This document shows, piece by piece, positions 1-11,068 of a stretch of DNA of 64,000 nucleotides (its first letter is position 1; the number at the start of each line of letters is the position of its first letter). The stretch comes from Chrysogorgia sp. JL179-B06 (Eukaryota > Cnidaria > Anthozoa > Scleralcyonacea > Chrysogorgiidae): the NCBI GenBank assembly GCA_035772405.1, contig JAYKKM010000253.1, positions 1,469,001-1,533,000 on the forward strand, given 5' to 3'. A program made the position numbers and the translations under genes. The notes beneath the pieces are model-generated. The model was not told the origin of the DNA. It worked only from the letters and a program-made list of their open reading frames with translations, and made no database searches.

Positions 1-105
1 ATTACTAAGAACGTGTCCGCAATTTCAAAAGGTAATATTGTTTGTGACGTAAGATTCTCAATGCTATGCCTGAATTTCAGTCGAGATTACTTGTTTTCTT
101 CGAGA

Positions 106-1413
106 ACATAGTCAAACGAGATATGGTCTGGAAACTCAGCTAAAGTCTTTGTTCTATCTTTTTGTTCGTCTTTGTGCAATTTTGTGCACGGTGCACGGTC
201 ACTGAACCTATTGTATTTTAGTATAACGAAGCAATCGTCCAATAGAATCGTTTGGTTTTAATCGCTCAACCGTGTTGTTTAAATATTAACTAGAAATACG
301 AATTCGCAATAATCCCCTCGCCCGCCTTTTCTACCCCCCCCCCCCTCCATACGGGAATTTCTCCATCCATAGTGCCCAGACCTCGCACGCCGTGGCCGTG
401 TATTTCTGTTTTGCAAAAATTCACAATTTCCAAAAGCCCGTTTCGTCGAAGAATTGTTTGAACGTTATCTCGGCCAATATTTAACCGATTTAAACTCTGA
501 AAACAGATTTGGAATTAGCGAGTCAACATACATAACATACGCGTTTACTATATTACGAGAACGTGAGTACCCTTCGTAAAAACGGTTTATGTACTTAGAA
601 ATTAGTCGATTATAAACTGGTCACTTCAGTTCATCGTATATTATTTTGAACGTTATCTCGATCAATGTTTAACCGTTTTCAATTCTGAAAACAGATTTGG
701 AATTAGCGAGTCAAAATACATCACATATGTGTCTACTATATTACGAGAACGTGAATACCCTTCGTAAAAATGGTTTATGTACTTAGAAATTAGTCCGGGC
801 TTGGTCGGCTATGATAATCTCGATCAATATATAACCGTTTTCAATTCTGAAAACAGATTTGGAATTAGCGAGTCAAAATACATAACATATGTGTCTACTA
901 TATTACGATAACGTGAATACCCTTCGTAAAAATGGTTTATGTACTTAGAAATTAGTCCGGGCTTGGTCGGCTATGATAATCTCGATCAATATATAACCGT
1001 TTTCAATTCTGAAAACAGATTTGGAATTAGCGAGTCAAAATACATACTCGGACTCGGATTTCTATTTCCTCAAAAAACTATGTCTCTTGTGACGGTTCAA
1101 TTTAATCTGAGTATCTAGTTACCAGTGCCACATTTTCCGATGCCGCGCATGAGGACGGTTGATGCATATATATAAATATACCTATAAACCCGATGCGAAA
1201 TCAGGAACGGCTTGGATCTCGCGTGATAAGGGACTAAACGCCGGTCGATATTAGCACCCTCAGGCCTTCGGCCGGCGCTTCGCGCCGGGCGAGGGGATAA
1301 ACCTAAAACAAAGGATGTGCACGGTGTAAGGTACGGTTCAACATCAAAACGTAGCTCATTATAGTCGCTTTGAAGTTTGCCGAGTTTTCAGACCATATCT
1401 CGATTGACTATGT
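106..1413. mobile_element. Foldback/TIR element with 5-bp target duplication
   Basis: The ends are inverted copies beginning ACATAGTCAA and ending with its complement, about 35 bp with a few mismatches. CGAGA flanks both sides (101-105 and 1414-1418). The homologous copy near 49508 lacks this insertion, so it is a clean empty-site comparison. It carries a tandem satellite (461-1048) and a GC-rich subterminal segment (1195-1300) whose inverted relative is at 60695-60800. No transposase is visible. Confidence 0.65.
461..1048. repeat. Tandem satellite, about 3.5 units of 162-188 bp
   Basis: Units start near 461, 648, 813 and 975, each with a variant of ATCTCGATCAATAT followed by AACCGTTTTCAATTCTG and later GGAATTAGCGAGTCAA. 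The last two periods are 162 bp; the first is longer by about 26 bp. It lies wholly inside the foldback element. Confidence 0.85.
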
Positions 1414-1711
1414 CGAGAAGTAGATGAAATGTCCAGTCTTTCAGACGACGAATTTGAAAAAAAGACCTTGATCACTATGGATTTTACCCACGTGGAGTCT
1501 TGGCGTTCAGAATCTGACGTCACTTCGTTACGCTGGTCAGGAACATGATCGATTAATGGCGGACGTAACAACTCCAGATTCGGAGTCAGAAAAATAATAC
1601 TTGCCATCGTCGAATCGCAAAACGGTTTCGACCGAGTAATATTTAGCAGCTCTGCTTTATAAATACGTAAAAATATCGATAGGTAAAAATTTGATCGTAG
1701 TGGCACTTTAA

Positions 1712-3323
1712 TGTTGATCGCCAAGTAAAGTTAGTTAAGTCCAAATAAAATCACGAAGTGAAGGACACTCACCTCAAATGCAACACTCCCAGGCTCAAGT
1801 TTGTATATACGACATGCGATTGGTTTTCCTGTTCGCGAATCCGATCCTATTTCGAACTCAACTGGATCTACACGTGACAAGAAAGACGAAAATCAAAAAT
1901 AGATATAACAAAAGATCATCATAATCACATTATACAGTAAAAACCCGCGTATAAGAACCTAGATTTTAAGAACCTGTTAGGTTTCCATTTAGACCCCCCC
2001 TTTACATAATAACTATCCTGGTCCCAGAGGTTCTACGCCGCTGCTCTCCCCCCCGAAAACCGAAAGCGGTGAGAGAACCTCTGGTCGCGCGGGCCATTTC
2101 TTTGATCGCTCCGAACCAATAAGATTGCTAGGGCCAGATCTTGGTGTCATCGTTTTCTGATTGGCTCAATAATAGAATCGGGGGGTTGTATGAAATAAGA
2201 AAGAAGCGTGAAAATAATATTGTCTCAAGATTCTTTGTCAAAGACTCTCAAAGCAGGATAAAATTAGAATATGGACGCTTTTGGATGACATTTTATCGGT
2301 CGTTCTTCCGAGACATTTTCCTGAAATTAAATCCCTTAACGCGTCGCAGAAGGAGGCTTTGTAGAATTGCGAATACGTCCCGTCGATTTATGTATGTACC
2401 ATAGAAAATCATTGATTTTTAAGATCGTGCCAGACTATACATTTGTAGAGAACTGTCGATTCGAGGATTACAGTATGTTGATCCCATTGCGCTGTCGTAT
2501 GTCCATTAAACTCCTTAGTTGATTCACACATTCGACAGTTACAAGCTAAAGGAATCACTGCTGCTAGTCTGACTGGGGATAACATCGAAGAGCAAGGAAT
2601 TTCCGATGGAAACTATTCCTTTGTGTTTGGCGTAGTAGAACCTAGGGAAGTCTTTTCCATAATCTTAGCATCGAAGAGATTTGTTGTCGATTATTGTTTA
2701 CTTGTGAAATTGTCTAACCCACCACTCCCTAATTAGATCCAATCAACTTTCGAGATGTTTTTTGATTGGTTTGTTCATGCCCAACGTCTTTGTTATTATA
2801 TGAGTGATAATCGAGTGTTAAGCTTCGGATACATGGGCAATATTGCTCTTGCGACGGTGAACAAACGGCGATAAAATGGTGATAAAATGGGACGCCTTCG
2901 AGGAGGAAATGACTATCGTGCTTTCCGACGGCAAAGCGAAGTTTCCCGCCATTGTTACCGAAAGTTGAAACCACCTAACTTTCGGCAACGATTGCCAAAG
3001 AGTTTGGAGGCATCACTGGTCAAGTGTGTCGTGTTCTTTTTTTTACTAGCCAAACTGTAGCGTTATGAAAAAGACAAGCTTGAGCGACTTTAAAGGGTTT
3101 GTTTTAGTTTGACAAAACTTTTCATTTTTCCGTTTACCTAGTTCGTTTACCTAGTTCGAGTATTTCTTTAAAAAAATATGGTAAAAATAGCGATATACCT
3201 GTATATACCGGTATGTTGATGGCGATATACCGGTATTCACAATACCGATTCTCTCTAACTATAACTTGCATTGCATGAACATTCAAAATTCAAATCACTG
3301 CATTACAATATTTCCAGTCAACA
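1712..3323. other. Non-coding stretch with a short hairpin
   Basis: No coding is recognised. A hairpin with CCAGAGGTTCT arms lies at about 2034-2084. A short ccggtata-rich tract at 3185-3245 resembles the end motif of the element at 27616-28098. Confidence 0.4.
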
Positions 3324-3853
3324 GAACCGTTCAGGGGCGGATCTAGGGTACGTCAAGCACGGCAAGCGACGTACACAAAAATTCTAAACTAATTTATTCA
3401 TGAATTAATTAGTTTAAAAACCTTTTAAACATGTTTTTAAAATTTGAAAAATAAATATTCAAACTTTTAAAAATTTTACATAAATTTTGAAACTTTTGAA
3501 ATTGTCAAAACTTTCATTTTTGCACGTATTTAGCGCGAAAGCGAGAAAAATGTAATGATTATTTGGCCCAGTCTCAGTCCTCAACACGTCCTCAGCAGCC
3601 TCAGCAGTCTCAGTTGGAGGCAACTGGTCTACTTCATGTAGCCTCAACGAAATTGTTCATATGATAGGGGTTAAAGTGGGATCTCAATCCACTCCATTTA
3701 CAAATGTGGATAATTTGAGTACGTCAAAATGGCCGGTGTACGTCGGAATAGCGAGCACTGATTGGTTAAAGACAGCAAAGGGTAGTCAAAGGGGTAGTCG
3801 GAAGTAGATTGCACTGACGTCGGAAGCGACTATAACAAAGCTGCCTGAGCCAG

Positions 3854-4829
3854 CCAGCCTCGTCCCTCGGCGCTTGTATGACGTTGCGCGGGCTTTGCGT
3901 GGGACGCGTGGACGTGCTGACAGGAAAATACTGTGTAGCGCCTCGCAGAAACCGTGTCGATTTCTGGAGCGGCTGTCGATTTCTGGAGCGGCTGTCGATT
4001 TCTGGAGCGGACTATAAAGGAGCGACTCACAAAGTTACAAACGCCATTGAGAAGCAGTTTTGGCTTTTGGTCTCGAAAAATGGATGATATTGATAATTTG
4101 ATGAGTCTTTTAAAAGAATAACTGTTACAGGTAAATATATGCAAATATATGGATTTATAAATATTTAAATTTATAAATATTTAAATTTGGCCGCCAGCTG
4201 TATCAGAAATATAAATATTCAAGCTTCCCACACTACGTGGCATTTTAATGTCATTGATGGAACAAATTTATATTGTTCGCTGGTACACACGAAATATTTA
4301 ACTATATTTTACGACATTTATTGTGTTGAAAATATTATTTGCTGTAACCATGCAGTTTGATAACTAGGAAATATAAATTTTGTGGTAAAAAAGCAGTATT
4401 TACAAGCAGAACTTTATCAGAACAATGCTCGATTGTTGTTTATTTTGCTTCCAGTTCCGGAATATGTCAGAACTTGAGCTGACTTGATCATATTAAAACA
4501 AAAGTTAAATTTAAAATAAGTTTCGTCTTGATAAAGATTCACCTGTTCTGAACACAATTCTGAACACAATTGTCCCTTGGACACAAAACCTTTCCAGCTG
4601 AGAAAGCTTTATGTACAGGTCGTTCCACTCCAGAGATAATCGAACGCACGCCGTCGTCAAAACCTTATTTATATTTGTTTCGGAACCTATTTCGGAATTT
4701 TCTTGCATACTATCCGCCATCTTGAAATGCAGATTCTCCGAGGCGCTTCCCGCCGAATTTCAGCGTTCCCCCCACGCGTGTCCTCCACGCACGCGTCCAA
4801 CGTCGTACAAGCGCCGAGGGACGAGGCTG
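3854..4829. mobile_element. Nested 976-bp TIR element with exact 8-bp target duplication
   Basis: Ends are inverted: CAGCCTCGTCCCTCGGCG on the left and its complement on the right. TGAGCCAG flanks at 3846-3853 and 4830-4837. It lies inside the 3332-6913 element, so it is younger. A related end fragment (CTCGGTCCCTCGGCG) appears near 19352. No coding is recognised. Confidence 0.75.
3954..4012. repeat. Three tandem copies of an 18-bp unit
   Basis: The unit GTCGATTTCTGGAGCGGC is repeated three times in direct tandem within the nested element. Confidence 0.85.
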
Positions 4830-4848
4830 TGAGCCAGCAGTGAACTGA

Positions 4849-5090
4849 CTCGACTTCAAACTTGAGACTGAGTTATGTTTCGATTATGGCGTCTACGGGT
4901 GTGGAAACGATGATTTCTTAAACACGATCTATTGCGATTTGAGAAAGAAACTCCAATCATGTGATTTTCTCGTGGGTCAAGAGTTTTCGACGCGTATTGG
5001 CAAGACATTGTACTGGGATTTTGACGCGGAGTCATATATTCCTCAGTGTGCAAAAGCTGTTTATGGAAAGAAACGTTGTATTGCTTTAAG
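4849..5090 (+). CDS. Putative exon of unknown gene carried in a transposon
   Basis: An 80-codon open frame ends exactly at a strong donor, AAG|GTAAGT, in phase 2. The peptide is cysteine-containing and mixed (for example YGVYGCGNDDFLNTIYCDL), unlike low-complexity noise. It begins 20 bp after the nested element, so the upstream part of the exon may have been cut off by that insertion. No family is recognised. It could be part of the transposon's own gene or a captured host exon. Confidence 0.3.
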
Positions 5091-5533
5091 GTAAGTGGAA
5101 ACTATCTTAACCTTGAAAAGCGTAAATTATTTAAATTAGATAAGATAGGTGACGTATATGTTCGACTATATAGAGTATTTATGAATAATGCATCATATAA
5201 TTATTGAGATAATGAGATGTGTTTAGCCAACCATCGCCAATTTTTACAAAAGCACCAAATCACAATCACACTTTGACTTCAATAATCTGATCAACAGCGT
5301 TAAATATTGAATTCCAATACCTCTACTCGAACAGTCTACTGTTTATTATTTTTCTTTAATATTCGATTGGTTTGGATTGTGTTTTGACTTTGTATCTGGC
5401 TTTTAAATATAGATCTCCTAGATTCTGGCTGTTCTGGGAATCAGCTTGTTAAAAAAGAAGCTATTTTAAACTGTTGTGATAACACATGATCTAGTTTCTT
5501 ATGTATTCTTGGTTTGGCTTCTGTTACAAACAG

Positions 5534-5622
5534 AAATATTTTTTGTTATTACCCTGACTGTGGGGAACAGAAATTTAAATCACTTTTTAATTGTAAAGTA
5601 GAACTGTGTCCACCTTTGAGAG
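5534..5622 (+). CDS. Putative second exon of the same unknown gene
   Basis: The acceptor ACAAACAG precedes it, and phase 2 input joins in frame with the exon ending at 5090. The peptide contains CYYPDCGEQKFKSLFNC, a Cys-rich stretch, and ends at an AG|GTATGT donor in phase 1. Further short exon-like pieces follow (5659-5673 and a stretch around 5780-6045 ending AAAG|GTAAGA) but their joins are uncertain. Function is unknown. Confidence 0.3.
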
Positions 5623-6109
5623 GTATGTCAGATGTACATATCCTATTTTGTTTTCAAGGCATTGTTGAATCAGGTAACGTATTTCAACCAAATCATTTTG
5701 CCCCTCATGTTTTATGCTGAGCCAACAGGAGGAGAAAAAAGGAAGTTTCACAAAAAATCTCCTCCAACCTGTCAAAGTCTAAAAAAAATTCCAGTGGAAA
5801 TTTGGTTCAATCTGAAATTTATTTTCCTTTTATAACTACACCAGACCCCAAACCTTGCCATACTATCATAAACACACTAATTGCTTTTGTTCCGTCATCA
5901 GAATTAAGTGGCAAAACAGCTGCTCCTTCTTCAACCAACTCACCTGCTCCTTCTGCAACCACTTCACCATCCACAAGTTCATTATCACTATCACCAAAAT
6001 TAATTTTATTCATGAGTATGATATTGCTACTTATAGACAGAAAGCCAAAGGTAAGACCGATTTGGAAATTGATGTTCTAATAAAAAATGTGTTCAATTAT
6101 AAAATATCC

Positions 6110-6457
6110 TACATGGTCTATTTTTCTCTTCTCAAAACTCTTTCTCTTTAGGCGAGTAACTGGCACCTCAAAACCAGACAGCTTGGGGTAGATAAGGGGT
6201 AGAATAAAGAAATAGATAGTTAATTTGACCAGGATGATGTAGAGAGTGAGCTCTCTCTATGTCCATAAAATGTCCTATTACTCCTACATGGTCTATTTTT
6301 CTCTTCTCATATCTCTTTCTCTTTAGGCGAGTATCTGGCGCCTCAAAACCAGACAGCTCAGGGTAGATAAGGGGTAAACTATTTGGTAGTTATATACAGT
6401 ACATACATCAAGTGTCTTTCAGCTTGATAAGTTAAAGGAAAGCTAGCTTTTGCAAAC
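6110..6457. repeat. Imperfect tandem duplication, unit about 174 bp
   Basis: The segment starting TACATGGTCTATTTTTCTC and continuing to GGTAGATAAGGGGTA occurs at 6110 and again at 6284, with a fragment of a third copy near 6480-6530. Confidence 0.75.
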
Positions 6458-7132
6458 TCAGAATTAATATGACCAAGATGATGTGACTGTGAGGCCCCCA
6501 TGAAATGTCTTATATTATGGTCTATTTACTGTATTTCTTCTAATCAGAGAAGGAATTTGGCAGCTAAGGCTAGGTGTGGAGCCTTGGCTGTCCATGTCTC
6601 ATTCACTGCCCAACAGTGATTCATAGGCATGCTGATGAGCTCTGACAGAGCAAAACAGTCCAAAAACAAGCTCTCCAATAACGATTGAACAAAGTGCAAA
6701 AGCATTTTTGTTTTAAATAAATCGCAAAATCTGGCATAAAAACGTAAATTAGCACTGAAAGATTTTTCTAAAAAAATCTTGTCAGAATGCAGGAAATGCG
6801 ATTTCAGAGAGCTAAATTTAAAAAAAATCCGGGGGGGCATGCCCCCGTACCCCCCTAGATTGCGCCACTTCCGTGTTTTGACGTACACTAAAAAATTCCT
6901 AGATCCGCCCCTGGAACCGTTTACAATTGCAGTTGGACATTATACCTTGAATCTCCAGATCATTCACATTTCCCTTAAATTGACTGTAATGGAAAAATAC
7001 TCTGAGGTCTTGCTCAGCACACTCAATGAACCCATATGTTTGCTGAATAAAGAAAGAAAGGGAGAAAAATAGTTACATTAAATGTGTGAAGTTGATCGTC
7101 CAGGTTGTTGTAGTCTTGAGAAAGACTGTTGT

Positions 7133-7180
7133 TGGTGACTGATGTTTCGAGGACCTCGGGCTCGGCGGTCATCTTCAGAG
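7133..7180 (-). ncRNA. Hammerhead-like motif (degenerate, retroelement-derived)
   Basis: Read on the minus strand: CTGAAGATG, a hairpin with GACC/GGTC arms, then CTCGAAACATCAG. This matches the layout of the motif at 18620, 33873, 41850 and 62590. The hammerhead core CTGATGA is altered to CTGAAGA, so catalysis is doubtful. Such motifs are known from Penelope-like element repeats. Confidence 0.4.
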
Positions 7181-7757
7181 TCAAGTAAAGCGTGTTTGTC
7201 AGGGTTTACATCTGGTTCATTACGTCATCGTTTGTTTGTGTCATAATTAGTGGGAGTGGGTGTCGCGTCATGCGTTAAGCGTGGGTCAAATTGTTTGTCA
7301 TGCGTTAAATGCGTAGGTCTATTGTTCGTTGGTGCGTGCGAAGAAGTCTTAGCGAGATACCAAGCCCATCGAAATGACATGGCCACATATTAGTACTAAC
7401 CAAAGGCGCAACCAAAGGCGTCGGCACCTTTGATATTCGCCTTAACTACGCGTGTACTTACACAAAGTTTTTCAACCAATCCAGTTTCCCTCGATCTACA
7501 CAGAAAAGATAGTGATCGACAGGTTTTAAGTTAAACATGGTTGTCTTGTTGAGTTTTGTCTGTCTATCTGTTTGCAAATATGTCTGTTACTTTGGGGTGC
7601 AAATTTAAGGGTACTGTTCTCTTAAAATTCAGAAAACGAATGCTGTCTGCATTTTTGTTTGTCCGTGTGTGTTTTGGATATATAAGAAGCCTCTGTAGAG
7701 GAAAGTGCAAAAACAACAAATCTATCCAGATTACCGATAATTACCACATATCATTAA

Positions 7758-8593
7758 GGTGGCACGATAGTCAAAATGGAGTCATTTTGAGAGCACGATT
7801 TATCATACTACAAATTTTATATAGTTATATATTTTTACCTAAGTAGTTAACATGGTCCAATAGCATTTACAAAGAAAAAGATTTGAGTCCATATCTTTAA
7901 TTGCTCAGCAGTCACACCCTTTTCCGCAAACACAACATTTTTAAAGCCACGAAACTGTACGACGCGCCAATAGTGATTTCTCCAAACAGGTAAGTGCTAA
8001 GGGTCTGAAATTTTATATGTGGTACAGGCAATACCACAGCTGTGCAATGACGAATTATTTTACAGATATGCCAATGCCTTCATATATTTTAGCCTTTCCC
8101 AAAAATGAGGGAGAAAATGTCCAACTACATCTCTTCCAAAGGCCGTAGATATTTTTGGAGTAGTCTAACAAGAAATCAATTCGTCATTGCACAGATAATA
8201 GCTGTATGAACTCACAGTGAAAATTTCATGCATATAGGTCAAATATTTTTGATATCACAAAAATAGCATCTTGTGGCCTTCAAATTCCAGAATTTGAGGA
8301 AAAAACACTTAAGATCTGAGCTTCAATGTGGTTCATTGCCTAGCTCTAGTGGTGGTCTTGTTTACTGAAAAGTTTTACACCCTCAACGTTTACCTGAGTG
8401 GAGAAATCGTGTTGCCAATAAATCCAGAAAACTAATTTGCATAAAATCTGCCGCTTATCATAAACACTATTTCTCTAGATATACAAATGCTACAAGTGTG
8501 AAACGTTTCAATAATCAAGACCACCGCTAGAGCTATGCAATGAACCAAAATAAAGAAAATGCAATTTCTTGTGATTTAGACTATTGAGCCACC
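7758..8593. mobile_element. 836-bp TTAA-flanked TIR element
   Basis: TTAA at 7754-7757 and 8594-8597 flanks inverted ends GGTGGCACGATAGTC and GACTATTGAGCCACC. Internal inverted segments (around 8045/8185 and 8345/8525) give it a foldback structure. It has no coding. A piggyBac/Kolobok-type origin is inferred from TTAA. Confidence 0.7.
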
Positions 8594-9523
8594 TTAACGT
8601 CTACTGTATGATATCGATGATTGCCGCAACAGAATATACACTGGAGACGTTTGCCGTATAATCATTTGCCGTACAATCATTCGGACTGTAGGTGAACTGC
8701 AAGTACCTTTCTTTAGGGTCATTAAGGGGTCATTAAAATGGTGCTTGTACCGTAATAATTCATGAGTAAGGAAAGATCAATGATATCGGATTCCGAAAAA
8801 CTGACGAAGCATTTCCGATGACGATAAATACAGTCGTTGGCAAGAATATATCGTTTTTGGTGCCATGGCCGAGCAAACGATTTGAGAGGAATTACGAAGA
8901 AATAATATTGACATTTATGACCGGTTTTTCGGCACCGGCTGGTTTTCAGTTCTTACATCCGGCTCCGACCCCGGCACAACTTAGGTCTCAGACTAGTTCA
9001 ACAGCGGGAAACTGCGGGGTGTCTCATATCTATGTGACAACTGGAAATATCAACGCAATGAAAACGTTTCTAAGTTTATAGAACAACCGAATAAAAGCTA
9101 CTCCGATTCCCGAAATACGAAGTGCTAGGTATTTTTCAAAAAAATTTTATTGTTAAATTTTACATATTTTTTATTGTTAAATTTTCTGATCAGAATGTTA
9201 GACGAGCAATAATACAATGTTGCCAGGAAGAAGTGCGATGTTCCCCGTCAACGAAAAGACTCGCTCAGAAGTGACGAAGGATGGTGGGCGAGAAAGATAT
9301 ATGATAGAGCAAGACTTGTCAAAGCAGGCCATTCATTTTTGTGAACCAATACTCCAGTAACTCGCAAGAATTTATTTTGTCATCTTGAGATCAGATATTA
9401 TGTAGTTTAATATTTCTGCGTCGTGTTCAGAGAAAAATACCATAGTTTTTTGAAATTGTCATAGGGCAAAGAAAAAAACAACCTGGGTTTCCTATTTCAT
9501 GCTGAAAAAAATTAGGTAGGGTA

Positions 9524-9667
9524 GGTCGGTTCGCTTATGCACCGTGTAAGACATCACTCTACGTCACAAAGGAGGGTTAGGGTTAGGGTTAGGGTTATAT
9601 TATATTAATTGTCGTCTCACTTGTGACGTAGTTGGTGATGTCTTACACGGCACATAAGCCGGTCGGT
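9524..9667. repeat. Inverted repeat enclosing telomere-like TTAGGG repeats
   Basis: Arms of about 45 bp (GGTCGGTTCGCTTATG... against ...CATAAGCCGGTCGG) surround about four GGTTAG repeats at 9573-9596. This is a small interstitial telomere-like tract carried in a palindromic element. Confidence 0.65.
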
Positions 9668-9772
9668 TCTTGTTTGTTTTTTTAACTTTTCCCCCCAAAC
9701 ATTCCATGGACGAACAATAGGTTAAAACCACTTGTTACCAAACCACGCTGATATTGAGGATGATGCCAGCAT

Positions 9773-10015
9773 CAGTGAGCTCTATATATATATATATCTG
9801 GAGGGCTATCTGCCAGTCATTGGCCAGGCAAAAAGTGAAGCCAAAGATGGCCGACTTTGCACGTCAGTTTCAGTCCCCTACGCGGTTTATATATAAGAAA
9901 TTGACGTACAAACCGCGCAGGGGACTGAAACTGACGTGCAAAGTCGGCCATCTTGGGCTTCACTTTTTGCTCGGGCAGATAGCCCTCCAGATATATATAT
10001 ATATAGAGCTCACTG
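9773..10015. mobile_element. 243-bp palindromic MITE with exact 8-bp target duplication
   Basis: Ends are CAGTGAGCTCTATATATA and its complement, and nearly the whole element is an inverted repeat. GCCAGCAT flanks at 9765-9772 and 10016-10023. The end motif resembles CACTGACCTCTATATATA of the elements at 22063 and 23160. hAT or P superfamily. Confidence 0.85.
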
Positions 10016-10203
10016 GCCAGCATCGGCAGCCATGTTTGCTATCCCAGGATGCAAATCAAGCTGCAAATCGCGCCCAGGCTTCTCAAAATTTCAATAAAAA
10101 GATTATCGTCGGTATTTTACTAGCCAAAAACTAGGTAGGGTCGGGAAACCGGAAACCAAGGTATTTTTTATTTTGGCCTGGATGTATTTTTGGTAATTCT
10201 GGT

Positions 10204-10705
10204 CAGGGTTGCTAGATTGGCTTTTTCGAAGCCAAATTTCTCGAATTTGGCTTTTTTTTCTTGATTGGCTTGGGAAAAAAGTTTTGGCCTTTTTGCCTTT
10301 TTTTGGCTTTTTAAATTATTCAAAGGAAGTTTCTAAAAATACGTGTGTACGAAGTTAAGTATTGTTGCACGAGCTTGCTTGAGAAAGAGGATCATCCAGT
10401 TTTATTTCTGGCCAATCAGGATGCATAATTTTTAACCAATCACGAAGTCGAGATTATGTATATAATTTAGAATCTAAATTTTAGATGGTATATTATATAT
10501 AGTTGTACAAAGTTTAGTATATGGAAATAATAAACCTCGCAGAATATTTGTTGGCTCTTTGGCTTTTTTTTTTTGGCTTAATTACCAAAACATTGAGTAA
10601 GTTTGGCTTTTTTTGGCTTTTTCTCAATCATAATTATTTGGCCTATTTTGGCTTTTTTACAAATGGTTTTTGGCCTTGAGCATGCGCAGCAGTCTAGCAA
10701 CCCTG
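10204..10705. mobile_element. 502-bp hAT-like MITE, TTTTTGGC-rich
   Basis: Terminal repeats CAGGGTTGCTAGA and TCTAGCAACCCTG. The flanks are ATTCTGGT and ATTTCTGGT, an 8-bp duplication with a one-base slip. The body contains repeated TTGGCTTTTTTGGC. No coding. Confidence 0.65.
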
Positions 10706-10983
10706 ATTTCTGGTACAATAGCCGAAGATAACCGGAGCCCAAATCCTAATTTCGGCCTCCGGCTTGTCGGACTGGAAAACCCTAAAAAACTCCGGCCCTC
10801 CGGCGCCTAGCTCTACTTTATGATTTTATATGAATGAGTGCCTAAGGGAGCATGGTGAGAATGTTGCTGTTCGAATCGGTAGAAATAACTCGCCGAATAA
10901 TTTGCGTGATATTTACCGAGGGATAGGTGTTGAGCATTTTGAACAAATTATCTATAGGGATTTCCCGTACGTATTCTATATAT

Positions 10984-11068
10984 GGAAGGGCACATTGCTC
11001 TGACAAGCATATACATTGCCCTGGCGAGCATATACATTGCCCTGGCGAGCAAATACATTGCCCTCGTA
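10984..11068. repeat. Short tandem repeat, unit about 26 bp, three copies
   Basis: The unit CATATACATTGCCCTGGCGAG and variants are repeated three times. Confidence 0.75.

Larger units (their letters stand above)
1..1707. mobile_element. Right part of a TTAA-flanked element, interrupted by a foldback element
   Basis: Bases 1-105 and 1414-1707 together match 49440-49945 closely, including the shared right end GTGGCACT followed by TTAA. The window starts inside this copy. It is split by the element at 106-1413. No protein is recognisable. The TTAA target site suggests a piggyBac- or Kolobok-type non-autonomous element; the left end is not seen. Confidence 0.6.
3332..6913. mobile_element. 3.6-kb DNA transposon with exact 8-bp target duplication (hAT-like)
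   Basis: Terminal inverted repeats start CAGGGGCGGATCTAGG and end with its complement. The 8-bp duplication GAACCGTT occurs at 3324-3331 and 6914-6921. End sequence and duplication length fit hAT. No transposase domain is recognised; the body contains another inserted element (3854-4829), exon-like open frames (4849-5622) and a tandem duplication (6110-6457). It is either non-autonomous or carries an unrecognised gene. Confidence 0.8.

Noticed and set aside
10024..10134. THAP-like start MFAIPGCKSSCKSRPGF after the 9773-10015 element
   Set aside because: Stops within 22 codons and lacks the rest of the domain.
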